From CAVUAT01 sp963739545 (GTDB taxonomy: Bacteria > Actinomycetota > Thermoleophilia > Solirubrobacterales > 70-9): a stretch of 64,000 nt of DNA. A program made the position numbers and the translations under genes. Below, piece by piece: positions 49,369 to 57,559 of this stretch; position 1 is the stretch's first letter, and the number at the start of each line of letters is the position of its first letter. Location: contig CAVUAT010000014.1 of assembly GCA_963739545.1 (NCBI GenBank), positions 248,001 through 312,000 on the forward strand. The letters are read 5' to 3'. Below the pieces are notes generated by a model. It was not told the origin of the DNA, ran no database searches, and was given only the letters and a program-made list of their open reading frames with translations.

Positions 49369-49854
49369 GTGACCGAGGTGGCGACGATCGGGGTATACGG
49401 CTTCGACAGCGACAGCTTCATGGCCGCGCTGCGCCAGGCCGGCGTCCGGGCGCTGCTCGACGTCCGCCAGCGCCGCGGCGTGCGCGGGCCGGAATACGCA
49501 TGGGCGAACTCAAAGCGGCTGCAAGCAGGGCTCGCCGAGTCGGGGATCGCCTACGAACACCACCCCGAGCTCGCCCCGACCACGGAGCTGCGGCAGCTCC
49601 AGTACCGGGAGGACGACCGCCTCGGGGTCGGCAAGCGATCGCGTTCGGAGCTCGCGCCTGAGTACGTGCGCCAGTACCGCGAAGAGATCCTCGACGCGGT
49701 CGACCTCCACCCGATCGTCGAATCTCTGCCGGACGACGGGCCCGCGGCACTGCTCTGCGTCGAGGCAGACCCCGAGGCGTGCCACCGGTCGCTGATCGCC
49801 GAGCGGCTGGCGGAGCGACACGGTGCCGAGATCAAGCACATCCGGCCCGGCTGA
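49369..49854 (+). CDS. DUF488 family protein
   Basis: A 161-residue protein. IGVYGFDSDSFMAALRQAGV, LLDVRQRRGVRGPEYAW and LLCVEADPEACHRSLIAERL match DUF488, small proteins with a Cys near the C-terminus. GTG 49369 is used. It lies 2 nt before the ATG of the flavin monooxygenase, so they may share a transcript. Confidence 0.88.
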   Translation: MTEVATIGVYGFDSDSFMAALRQAGVRALLDVRQRRGVRGPEYAWANSKRLQAGLAESGIAYEHHPELAPTTELRQLQYREDDRLGVGKRSRSELAPEYVRQYREEILDAVDLHPIVESLPDDGPAALLCVEADPEACHRSLIAERLAERHGAEIKHIRPG

Positions 49855-49856
49855 CG

Positions 49857-50969
49857 ATGCGGACGGCGGCCGACAGAAGGGCGGTGATCTCCGGCGGAGG
49901 GATCGGCGGGCTCGCTTCGGGCATCGCCCTCGACCGCGCGGGCTTCGACGTCCAGGTGCTGGAGCGGGCGCCGAGCCTCGAGCCGCTCGGCGCCGGCCTG
50001 TCGCTGTGGCCGAACGCCGTGCACGCGCTGCGGGCGCTCGGCCTCGGCGAGGTCGCCGATGCCCCCGGGGTCCCGCGCGGCGGCGGGGCGTTACGGCGGG
50101 CGGACGGCTCGGTGCTCGCCTCCTACGACCCGGTCGAGATCGAGCAGCGATACGGCGCGCCGCTGGTCGGTGTCCACCGCGCTGACCTCCAGCAGGCGCT
50201 GGTGGGTGCCCTCGGGCCGGAGAAGGTGCGTTGCGACGCCGGCGTCTCGGGGCTGGCGCCCGAGGGGGTCCGCCTCTGCGACGGGAGCGTGCTCGAGGCC
50301 GATCTCGTCGTCGGCGCCGACGGGCTGCATTCGGTGATCCGCGAGCACATCGCCGGAGCCGAGGACCCCCACGACTCGGGGATCGTCGCCTATCGCGGCG
50401 TCGTCGAGCAGCGGAGCGACGTGCCCGCCGGCGAGAGGTGGGGCGCCGGCAGCGTCGCCGGGCTGCTGCCGCTCTCGCGAGACCGCGTCTACTGGTACCT
50501 GGCCTTCATGGGCGACGCGAGCGGCGATACGGGCGAGTTGCACGAGCGGGCCGGCGAGTACGGCTCGCCGGTGCCCGAGATCGTCGCCGCGACCGACCCG
50601 GATGCGGTGCTCTGCCATGTCCCGTTCGACCGTCCCCCGCCGGACCGAATGGTCGCCGGCAACGCCGCGCTGGTCGGCGACGCGGCCCACCCGATGCTGC
50701 CCTTCCTCGGCCAGGGCGCCTGCTCCGCGCTCGAGGACGCAGTCGCGCTCGGCTCCGCCGTCGCGGCCGAAGCGAGCCTCGACCGGGCGCTGGCTGCCTA
50801 CGAGGCCAAGCGGCTGCCGCGCGCGGCGAAGCTGGTCAAGGGCTCACGAGCCGCCTCCCGGGCCGCGCTCGCGCAGAGCGCCGCGCTTCGCGCTGCCCGG
50901 AACGCCGCGGTGCGGGCCCTGCCGGACTCGATGCGGATGCGCCAGCTCGACCGCGTGATCGAGGGCTAG
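49857..50969 (+). CDS. FAD-dependent aromatic-hydroxylase-like monooxygenase
   Basis: A 370-residue class A flavin monooxygenase (UbiH/PHBH family). GxGxxG at AVISGGGIGGLASGIALDRAG, DG motif at LVVGADGLHSVIREHIA, and GD motif at ALVGDAAHPMLPFLGQGACSALEDA are seen. The start at ATG 49857 leaves the Rossmann strand at residue 9. It follows DUF488 by 2 nt. Substrate unknown. Confidence 0.92.
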   Translation: MRTAADRRAVISGGGIGGLASGIALDRAGFDVQVLERAPSLEPLGAGLSLWPNAVHALRALGLGEVADAPGVPRGGGALRRADGSVLASYDPVEIEQRYGAPLVGVHRADLQQALVGALGPEKVRCDAGVSGLAPEGVRLCDGSVLEADLVVGADGLHSVIREHIAGAEDPHDSGIVAYRGVVEQRSDVPAGERWGAGSVAGLLPLSRDRVYWYLAFMGDASGDTGELHERAGEYGSPVPEIVAATDPDAVLCHVPFDRPPPDRMVAGNAALVGDAAHPMLPFLGQGACSALEDAVALGSAVAAEASLDRALAAYEAKRLPRAAKLVKGSRAASRAALAQSAALRAARNAAVRALPDSMRMRQLDRVIEG

Positions 50970-50974
50970 CCGGC

Positions 50975-51625
50975 TCAGGGCGCGGCGGGGAAGTCGATTC
51001 CTTCGAGCGAGATCCAGTCGCCATCGACGTAGCCCGCATCGACCGACACGTCGCCATCGGCCTCGACGTCGAGCCGCGCCGCGTCAGCGCCGTTGCGCAG
51101 CACCAGGAACGAGGCCCGCCCGGCTGGGCGAGAGCCCACGGGCAGCGTGAACACCGTCTGCGCGGTGACCGGTTCGAAGCTCGTGTCCGCGAGCTCAACG
51201 GCGCCCCGCAGATGCACGATCCCGAAGTCGTCCTTCGCGAAGGCCGTCTCGGCGCCGCTGCCGTTCAGGTCGTAGAAGTAGACGTCGCAGGCGACACCGT
51301 CGCTGTGGTGGCAGCGAAACCGGCCAGGCGGGTTGCTGCTCTGGTGCGCGGCCGCGACGGGTTGCCAGCTGAGCCCCTTACGCGCGAGCTGCGCGGAGTC
51401 GACGCCGTCGAGCAGCCCCGCGTCGCCCGCCGATGGGACCTGCCCCAACGCCGCCTCGTCGACGTCGTCCCCCTTGAGGCTGTTGTCGCGGACCTGCTTG
51501 GAGCCGACGCTGTTGGCCTTGATCTTGACCGCCGCGTAGGTGCCGCCGCCGAGCGCGACGAACAGAGCGATCACCGAGACGACGTTGGCGAAGCTGAGGT
51601 GTCTGAGCGCCCGGCGCGGCTCCAC
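50975..51625 (-). CDS. exported protein with N-terminal anchor and NSVGSKQ repeats
   Basis: A 216-residue protein. LSFANVVSVIALFVALGGGTYAA is the anchor, then AVKIKANSVGSKQVRDNSLKGD, a stretch I recognise from many solirubrobacterial secreted proteins (N/S/V/G/K/Q repeats of a beta-helix type). The middle has HHSDGVACDVYFYDLNGS and GDVSVDAGYVDGDWISLEG near the end. Function unknown; surface location likely. Confidence 0.8.
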   Translation of the reverse strand: MEPRRALRHLSFANVVSVIALFVALGGGTYAAVKIKANSVGSKQVRDNSLKGDDVDEAALGQVPSAGDAGLLDGVDSAQLARKGLSWQPVAAAHQSSNPPGRFRCHHSDGVACDVYFYDLNGSGAETAFAKDDFGIVHLRGAVELADTSFEPVTAQTVFTLPVGSRPAGRASFLVLRNGADAARLDVEADGDVSVDAGYVDGDWISLEGIDFPAAP

Positions 51626-51669
51626 GATCGAGCCAGGGTAGTCGCCGCGCTCGTGGGTAGCGTGGCCCC

Positions 51670-51933
51670 GTGAGCGAGCGCCCGGCCTTCGTCTACCTGC
51701 TGCGCTGCAGCGACGGGACGCTCTACTGCGGCTGGAGCTTCGACGTCGACGCCCGGCTCGCCGCCCACCGTTCGGGCAAGGGCGCGCGCTACACGCGCAG
51801 CCGCCTGCCCGTCGAGCTCGCCGCCGTGATCGAGCTGCCCGACGAATCGGCCGCCCGTCGCGAGGAAGCCAGAATCAAGGGGCTGCGCCGCCGCGAGAAG
51901 CTGGCGGTGCTGGCGTCGCATCCGCCCGCATAG
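51670..51933 (+). CDS. GIY-YIG nuclease superfamily protein
   Basis: An 87-residue protein. FVYLLRCSDGTLYCGWSFDV is the GIY-YIG strand pair (usual form 'VYILRC-x-D-G-S-L-Y-x-G'), followed by RLAAHRSGKGARYTRSRLPV, EEARIKGLRRREKLAVL. This is the UPF0213/YhbQ type. The start is GTG 51670. Confidence 0.88.
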   Translation: MSERPAFVYLLRCSDGTLYCGWSFDVDARLAAHRSGKGARYTRSRLPVELAAVIELPDESAARREEARIKGLRRREKLAVLASHPPA

Positions 51934-51944
51934 AGTTGGCTGAC

Positions 51945-52673
51945 ATGAGCGCTCCCCAGCTGACCCTCCACGCCGTGCCTCCCTCTCACCCCTGCATGAC
52001 GGCCGACGCCGCCCTGCGCCTGAAGGGCCTCGAGTTCGAGCGGGTCGACTTCCAGCCGGGTCCCCACATCAAGGAGATGGCGGCGATCTACGGCGAGGGG
52101 CAAACGACCGTCCCGGGCATGCTCGTCGGCGATGAGCCGGTGCACGGCTCGCGCGCCATCCTCGAGCGGCTTGAGCAGATCGCTCCCGACCCGCCGCTCT
52201 ACCCCGAGGCCATCGCCAACGAGGTGCGCGAGGCCGAGCGCTGGGGCGACGAAGAGCTCCAGGACCTCGGCCGCAGGCTGCCCTGGGCCGCTCTGTATTT
52301 CCGCCCGGAGGCGATGGGCACCTTCGGCGGCGCCGGCTCGCTCGACCCGGCGGGCACAGACTTCGCGATCAAGTTCGTTCGCTCCACATGGAAGTACCAC
52401 GGGATCACCGCCGAGCGCCTGGCCGACGACCTCGCCGGCCTGCCGGCGAAGCTCGACCACGTCGACGACCTCGCCGGGCGCGGCGTCATCGGCGGCGAGC
52501 AGCCGAACGCCGCCGACCTGCAGATCGGCGCGACCCTGCGAGTGCTGCTGACGGTCGGCGACGTCGCGGCCGTGATGGAGGACAGGCCCGGTGCCGAGCT
52601 CGCCCGCCGCTGGTTCCCCGAGTACCCCGGCGGCATACCAGCCGGGGCGTTCCCCGCCGGCTGGCTCAGCTAG
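51945..52673 (+). CDS. glutathione S-transferase-like protein
   Basis: A 242-residue protein. The N-terminal thioredoxin-like part (TLHAVPPSHPCMTADAALRL, FERVDFQPGPHIKEM, TVPGMLVGDEPVHGSRAILE) is followed by a helical domain (GGEQPNAADLQIGATLRVLL). ATG 51945 preferred over a TTG at 51936. No obvious glutathione producer is near, so it could act on another thiol. Confidence 0.85.
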   Translation: MSAPQLTLHAVPPSHPCMTADAALRLKGLEFERVDFQPGPHIKEMAAIYGEGQTTVPGMLVGDEPVHGSRAILERLEQIAPDPPLYPEAIANEVREAERWGDEELQDLGRRLPWAALYFRPEAMGTFGGAGSLDPAGTDFAIKFVRSTWKYHGITAERLADDLAGLPAKLDHVDDLAGRGVIGGEQPNAADLQIGATLRVLLTVGDVAAVMEDRPGAELARRWFPEYPGGIPAGAFPAGWLS

Positions 52674-53017
52674 CCGGTCTTGCGCGGGCTGTCGTCACCG
52701 GGCCAAAGCCAGCCCGGGACCCCGAACTCGAAGCTCAGGTCCCTCGGCTCGAGGGTCGAGGCGACCGGCAGTCCCAGCTTGCGCGCCACCCTGTAGCCCC
52801 AGGCGTAGAGCAGCGGCACCGGGAACTCCGGCGATATGCAGACCGTCTTGCCGTCGCGCGCCTCGATCTCGACCTTGACCTCGGCGGTGGTGAAGATCGT
52901 CCCCTCGGGCCGCCCGACCTCGATCAGGCGCACGCGCTCGGGTCCGCCGCCGCTCGAGACCCTGTGAAGGTCGCGGACGCCGTCGATCACCTGGGATGGG
53001 CTCGGCAGGCGGGACAC
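52670..53017 (-). CDS. hypothetical protein
   Basis: A 115-residue soluble protein (MSRLPSPSQVIDGVRDLHRV at the start; EARDGKTVCISPEFPVPLLY in the middle). No family recognised, and no signal or membrane segment. Its stop overlaps the GST stop by 4 nt; on the other side it is close to a likely methyltransferase remnant. The start is GTG 53017. Confidence 0.65.
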   Translation of the reverse strand: MSRLPSPSQVIDGVRDLHRVSSGGGPERVRLIEVGRPEGTIFTTAEVKVEIEARDGKTVCISPEFPVPLLYAWGYRVARKLGLPVASTLEPRDLSFEFGVPGWLWPGDDSPRKTG

Positions 53018-53046
53018 CCACCCTGCCTTACCCGTCGCGGCCGTCC

Positions 53047-53121
53047 CTAATCGTGCCGGCGAACGCCGGGCTCGACCGCGAGCTGATCAACCGCCCAGGC
53101 GATGCGATCCGAGGCTGCCAT
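53047..53121 (-). pseudogene. possible methyltransferase N-terminal remnant
   Basis: ATG 53121 opens a 24-residue frame, MAASDRIAWAVDQLAVEPG then VRRHD and a stop. The start resembles that of class I methyltransferases (RIxWAVxxLxVxPG), but the glycine motif is missing. It may be a decayed fragment left between the two neighbouring genes, or a chance match. Confidence 0.25.
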
Positions 53122-53163
53122 TGCAGGGCTGGAAACTTAGAGATGCGCTGTTAGGTTGACTCG

Positions 53164-54253
53164 ATGCGGCCCGCTCTCGCCCTCGGCCCGATGCTGCTGG
53201 TCCGCGGCCTGTCTGTGAACAGGCGGCGGCCCGACCTCGACGCCCTCGCCGCCGATCAGGACCCCGAGCAGTTCGTCTGGCGGGTCCTCCCCCACGTGGC
53301 GCGCAGCTTCGCGACCTCGATCAGCGTGCTGCCCTCCGATCAGGCGCGCGCCGCTGCGGTCGCCTACCTCTACTGCCGCATGCTCGACACCTACGAGGAC
53401 CTGATCCCGGACGCCGAAACAAGCATCGCCGAGCTCGCCGCGCTTCGCCGCGCGCTTCGACAGCGAGGACCCCGGGGGGCTCGAGCCCGCGACCGAGCTC
53501 CCCGACGAGCTCGCCCGGGACGTGCGCGACCGCATCTACGTGCTGCTGATCTCTCGGTGCAGCTACGTCGACGCGCTCTACGAGCAGCTCCCGCCCGAGG
53601 TCCGCTCGCAGATCCGCGAGCTGGTGCAGTCGATGGCGGCGGGGATGTCGTGGTCGCGCGAGGCCTTCGAGCGCCAGGGCGGGGTCCTGATCGACGAGGG
53701 CCAGGTATCCGCCTACTGCCACCACGTGATGGGCCACCCGGCCATCTTCGCCCTCAACCTCGTGAGTGACCGGGAGTTGCCGGCGCCCGCCCGAGAGGAC
53801 GCGTTCGAGGTCAGCGAGATGGTCCAGCTGGCCAACGTGACCCGTGACATCGAGCGCGACCTCGAGCGCGGCGTCGCGTACCACCCTGCGCTGAAGCCCT
53901 ACCTCGGCGCTCCGGCCGACGAGCCGGGCCTCCAGGCCGTCGTCAGGGACGTCCGGGAGGAGTACCTCGCGGTCGCGCTCTCGCGCGCACCCGCCTACCG
54001 CCGGCTCTTCGACGGCCTCGAGCTGGGCCGCAGCGCGTCCGTCCGTGCCGCCGCCGTCCTGATGCTGCTGTTCACGGACCTGCACTACCGCTCGTGCGCG
54101 TCGAAGACCGGCAACCCCGTGTGGCCCGGCCCGCGCGGCCGCCTCGCGGTGGTGGTCAGGGCACTGCCGGCCCTCGTCTCGCTGCGCTGGGCGCGGCGGA
54201 CGCTGAGGCGCGTCGAGGACGAGTTCGTCGCCGCTGCGCGAGCTCTCGCCTGA
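53164..54253 (+). CDS. squalene/phytoene synthase (frameshift)
   Basis: A prenyl condensing enzyme of the SQS/PSY family. VARSFATSISVLP, YCRMLDTYEDLIPD (first Asp-rich motif), then after a frame change FDSEDPGGLEPATELPDELA, GVLIDEGQVSAYCHHVMG and NVTRDIERDLERGV (second Asp-rich motif). The change occurs in a CGCCGCGCG repeat near 53446-53462. The total length is one base over a multiple of three. Product could be squalene, phytoene or a hopanoid precursor; no pathway neighbour is present. Confidence 0.85.
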
Positions 54254-54336
54254 GCCGGATCGACCACTTCCGCGTCGACTCTGCGTCGTGCGGGTCGAGC
54301 TCCTTCCCGAAGACGCCCGCCTGTAACGATGAGCAG

Positions 54337-55248
54337 ATGAGCGACAAGTGGAACGCAGACCGGATCCCCGACCAGAGCGGCAGGCTCGCGGTCGTCACCG
54401 GGGCCAACAGCGGGCTGGGCCTGGTCGACGCGACTGAGCTCGTCCGCCACGGAGCCGACGTCGTGCTCGCATGCCGAAACGTCGGCAAGGGCGAAGCCGC
54501 CGCTGCCGACATCGCCGCCGACACCGGGAAGCCGAAGCCCGAGGTCAGGGCTCTGGAGCTGGGCAGCCTCGACTCGGTGCGCGAGTTCTCCGCGGAGTTC
54601 GCCCACCGCAAGCTCGACCTGCTGATCAACAACGCCGGGATCATGCAGACACCGCCCAGCAAGACGGCCGACGGCTTCGAGCTCCAGTTCGGCACGAACC
54701 ACCTCGGCCACTTCGCCCTCACCGGGCTGCTGCTCGACGCGCTGCAGCGAGCGGATTCCGCGCGCATCGTCACCGTGAGCAGCAACGAGCACAAGGGCGG
54801 GCACATCGACTTCGACGACCTCCAGTCAGAGCGCGACTACAGCCCGCGCGGCGCCTACCAGCAGTCGAAGCTCGCCAACGCCTCCTTCGGGCTCGAGCTC
54901 GACCGCCGCCTGCGCGCGGCCGGGTCGTCGGCGATCAGCGTGCTCGCGCACCCGGGGTATTCCGCGACGAACCTGCAGAGCACCGGCCCGACCGGCATCG
55001 CCAAGGCCCTGATGGCCGTCAGCAACCGCGTCGTCGCCCAGTCGGTCGAGCGCGGCGCGCTGCCGACGCTCTACGCGGCTACCGCCCAGGGCGTGCAGGG
55101 CGGCGAGTACTACGGGCCCGACGGGATCGGGGAGTTCAGGGGCCACCCGAAGCGGGTCGAGGTCATCCCCGAGGGCCGCGACGCCGTGACGGCGGAGCAC
55201 CTCTGGGAGGTCTCCGAAGAGCTGACCGGCGTCACCTACCCGGTCTAG
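54337..55248 (+). CDS. short-chain dehydrogenase/reductase
   Basis: A 303-residue SDR. Cofactor site AVVTGANSGLGLVDATELV, NNAG at LLINNAGIMQTPPS, Ser in IVTVSSNEHKGG and catalytic YxxxK in AYQQSKLANASFG. The sequence is of the retinol-dehydrogenase-like subgroup. Its start ATG 54337 follows AGCAG. The stop overlaps the convergent gene's stop by 4 nt. Confidence 0.92.
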   Translation: MSDKWNADRIPDQSGRLAVVTGANSGLGLVDATELVRHGADVVLACRNVGKGEAAAADIAADTGKPKPEVRALELGSLDSVREFSAEFAHRKLDLLINNAGIMQTPPSKTADGFELQFGTNHLGHFALTGLLLDALQRADSARIVTVSSNEHKGGHIDFDDLQSERDYSPRGAYQQSKLANASFGLELDRRLRAAGSSAISVLAHPGYSATNLQSTGPTGIAKALMAVSNRVVAQSVERGALPTLYAATAQGVQGGEYYGPDGIGEFRGHPKRVEVIPEGRDAVTAEHLWEVSEELTGVTYPV

Positions 55249-55793
55249 CGTTTCCCCTTACGCCGCAGGCACTTCTTCGGCTTCGCCTTCGCGGACGCCG
55301 ACGCCCGCTTCGCAGCCTTGCGGCACTTCTTCTTCGCGGGCGGCTTGACGGCGGGGGTGGCGGTGCCGGCGAGCAGGCTGCTCGGCGCGCCGTTCGCCGG
55401 GCTCCCCGTCGAGAGTTGGCCTTGGGAGGGTCCGAGCGCGGCCGGAGGGAAGGTCACCCAGATGCTGCAGGTACTGACCGTCGCGACCCGCGGCATGCTC
55501 GCCGGGCAGTTGTTCGTCTGGCTGAACCATCCGGTGATCCCGATCGAGACCTGGAGCGGTCCCTCCTGCGGCTCCCGGCACTGAAGTAAGGGCAGGTTCG
55601 GGTCGTCGGGACAGCTGGTCGAGAGCTCGAACCGGACCGTCTTCGACGACTTGATCGCCGTCGGCCCGAAGTCGTAATAGGTCGGCGACAGGGTGGCGAT
55701 CGCCCCGGCGCCTGCCGGGGCGATGAGGACCACCAGGGCGACGGCCGCGAAGGCGCTAAGAGCCTTCGCGGCCCTCGCCGAAGCGACGATCAG
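55245..55793 (-). CDS. secreted beta-sandwich protein with basic tail
   Basis: A protein of about 182 residues. The signal AFAAVALVVLIAPAGAGA directly follows CTG 55793, which overlaps the dodecin stop as CTGA; no ATG, GTG or TTG is available near. The core ATLSPTYYDFGPTAIKSSKT, ISIGITGWFSQTNNCPAS and CSIWVTFPPAALGPSQGQLS resembles bacterial Ig-like/ASH-type domains. It ends in a Lys/Arg-rich tail (KKCLRRKGKR). The coupling to dodecin is unexpected, and an indel at the start is also possible. Confidence 0.75.
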   Translation of the reverse strand: MIVASARAAKALSAFAAVALVVLIAPAGAGAIATLSPTYYDFGPTAIKSSKTVRFELSTSCPDDPNLPLLQCREPQEGPLQVSIGITGWFSQTNNCPASMPRVATVSTCSIWVTFPPAALGPSQGQLSTGSPANGAPSSLLAGTATPAVKPPAKKKCRKAAKRASASAKAKPKKCLRRKGKR

Positions 55794-56005
55794 TCGGCCT
55801 TCTCGTACTTGAACGAGACGCCCAGGCGGATGCGGAACTCGGCGACGTTGCCGTCGGCGATGGTCACGTCCTGGCGGATCACCTCGGCGATGCGCAGGTC
55901 CCGCACGGACTCGCCGACGGTGGCGATCGCCGTCTTCGTGGCCTGCTCCCATGAGTCGGCGCTGACGCCGACGACTTCAGTGACGCGGTAAACGCTGTCT
56001 GCCAT
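55790..56005 (-). CDS. dodecin
   Basis: A 71-residue protein, MADSVYRVTEVVGVSADSWE to LGVSFKYEKAD. It matches dodecin, the flavin- or CoA-binding dodecamer: VYRVTEVVG, SWEQATKTAIATV and EFRIRLGVSFKYE. ATG 56005 follows GAGGAGAG. It stores or buffers flavin in many actinobacteria. Confidence 0.93.
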   Translation of the reverse strand: MADSVYRVTEVVGVSADSWEQATKTAIATVGESVRDLRIAEVIRQDVTIADGNVAEFRIRLGVSFKYEKAD

Positions 56006-56093
56006 GTCTCTCCTCGGTTGGGAACTCCGCCTCCGGATCCGAAGGCTCTTCCCAACCCTCGCACGAAACCGCCGGAGGGCCAAAAGTTTCGCT

Positions 56094-56918
56094 TCAGAGC
56101 TTGCGGTAGCGCGCTTCGATCACGCAGTAAGCCGAGTAGATGAACAGCCCGGCCGCGACGGCGTAAAGCAGCGCCGGGCCGAGCGCATCGGTTACGAGCT
56201 CCTGCAGAGCCCCGTCGAGGCCGACCGCCTCCTTCGGGTCGAACTCGATCGCCGCCTTGACCATGAAGATCCCGACGAGCGAAGAGATCACGGCGAGGGC
56301 CGCGTGGCCGGCGGTGCCCATAGCCGTCGCGAGCTTCAGCTCGGAGTCGCTCATACGGCCGACCTCGAGGTCCTCGAGAAATCTCTGGGTAAGCGCCTTG
56401 TAGGCCTCGTAGGCGCCAACGCCGAGAAGGATCACCCCGATCCCGATGATCAGCGCAACGCCATACGGCTCGTCGAGCAGGGACTTCGTCACCGTGTCCG
56501 GCTCGGTCGAGCCGCCGCTGCGGGAGGTGGTCAGAAAGCGGATCGTGTAGACGCAAAGGGCGCCATAGCTGAGAGCGAGCGCTAATGACCCGATCCGCTC
56601 GACCTGGGCCTCCACACCGCTTTCGCCGGGCGGGCCGAGGATGGCGATGCGAACCCGCCACAGCGCGTACCCGGCGAGGCCCAGCGCCAGCAGTCCCAGC
56701 AGGATCTCGCCGAACGGCTGGCCCGCGAGCGCCTCGATCGCCCCCTCCTCGCCCTGGGCCTTGCGCCGGTCGCCGCGGGCGACCTCGATCGCGATCAGGG
56801 CGATGACGAGGTAGAGCAGGCCCTTTGCGAGGAAGCCGGCCTTGCCGAGCGTCCTCGCGGTGGAGCTCTGCGCTGCGCGCCTGGCGCCGCGCTCGGCCTT
56901 GTTCGAGCTGGCGCCCAT
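56094..56918 (-). CDS. DUF1206 membrane protein
   Basis: A 274-residue protein with about six helices. The repeated family pattern is GFLAKGLLYLVIALIAIEVA, EILLGLLALGLAGYALWRV and similar pairs ALYAVAAGLFIYSAYCVIEAR. A soluble loop between them contains KAQGEEGAIEALAGQP. It starts 88 nt upstream of dodecin on the same strand. Confidence 0.9.
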   Translation of the reverse strand: MGASSNKAERGARRAAQSSTARTLGKAGFLAKGLLYLVIALIAIEVARGDRRKAQGEEGAIEALAGQPFGEILLGLLALGLAGYALWRVRIAILGPPGESGVEAQVERIGSLALALSYGALCVYTIRFLTTSRSGGSTEPDTVTKSLLDEPYGVALIIGIGVILLGVGAYEAYKALTQRFLEDLEVGRMSDSELKLATAMGTAGHAALAVISSLVGIFMVKAAIEFDPKEAVGLDGALQELVTDALGPALLYAVAAGLFIYSAYCVIEARYRKL

Positions 56919-56927
56919 CGGCGCAGG

Positions 56928-57530
56928 CTAGCCCTCGAGGACCCGGGGCAGCCAGCCCTCGACCGCCGCGGCGACGGCGTCGAGGTCTTTCTTCAAGGAA
57001 TGGTTGCCCGCGACCGCGACCACCTCGCGGCCCGGCCCTGCGGTCGGCATCCCGAATGGGTCGCTCTCCCCCTGGACCACGAGCGCCGGAACCTCGAGTG
57101 CCTCGAGCTCGTCGAGGCGGCTCTTCTCGGGCTTGCCGGGTGGGTGCACCGGGAAGGCAAGGCAGAGAACCGCGGCGGCTTCGGCCTCGGCGGAGGTCCG
57201 GCAGGCGACGCGAGCGCCCGCGGAGCGGCCGCCACTGACCAGCTTCCCGTCAACGCCGTGCTCGCGGAGCGCGGCGATCACCGCGAGCCAGGCAGTGTCG
57301 AGCTGGCCCGCCGGGGCGGGCGAGCGACGGCCCGCAACTCGGTAGGGCTGCTCGACGAGGGCGACGCTAAGCCCCGCATCCCGGGCGGCCGCGGCCGCGG
57401 CCTTCAGGTCCGGCGCGTCGACGCCGCCCCCGGCTCCGTGGCCGAGCACCAGCGCGCCGGGCGCGCCCTGGACGAGGTCGAGGTGCGCGCGCGCCGGGCC
57501 GTGGGGCGTCTCGATCTCGTGGTTCTTCAT
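56928..57530 (-). CDS. alpha/beta hydrolase, Tex30/KANL3-like
   Basis: A 200-residue protein. LVLGHGAGGGVDAPDLKA, VSGGRSAGARVACRT (nucleophile elbow), LVVQGESDPFGMP and VAGNHSLKKDL are the family blocks; this short form lacks a lid. ATG 57530. It is 9 nt from the DUF1206 gene, probably in one operon. Confidence 0.87.
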   Translation of the reverse strand: MKNHEIETPHGPARAHLDLVQGAPGALVLGHGAGGGVDAPDLKAAAAAARDAGLSVALVEQPYRVAGRRSPAPAGQLDTAWLAVIAALREHGVDGKLVSGGRSAGARVACRTSAEAEAAAVLCLAFPVHPPGKPEKSRLDELEALEVPALVVQGESDPFGMPTAGPGREVVAVAGNHSLKKDLDAVAAAVEGWLPRVLEG

Positions 57531-57559
57531 CAGGGTGGGGGCTCACCGGGCCCGGCGGT

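Noticed and set aside
53164..55248. Carotenoid or hopanoid gene cluster
   Set aside because: Only the synthase is present; the neighbouring SDR and GST have no pathway link and no desaturase or cyclase is nearby.
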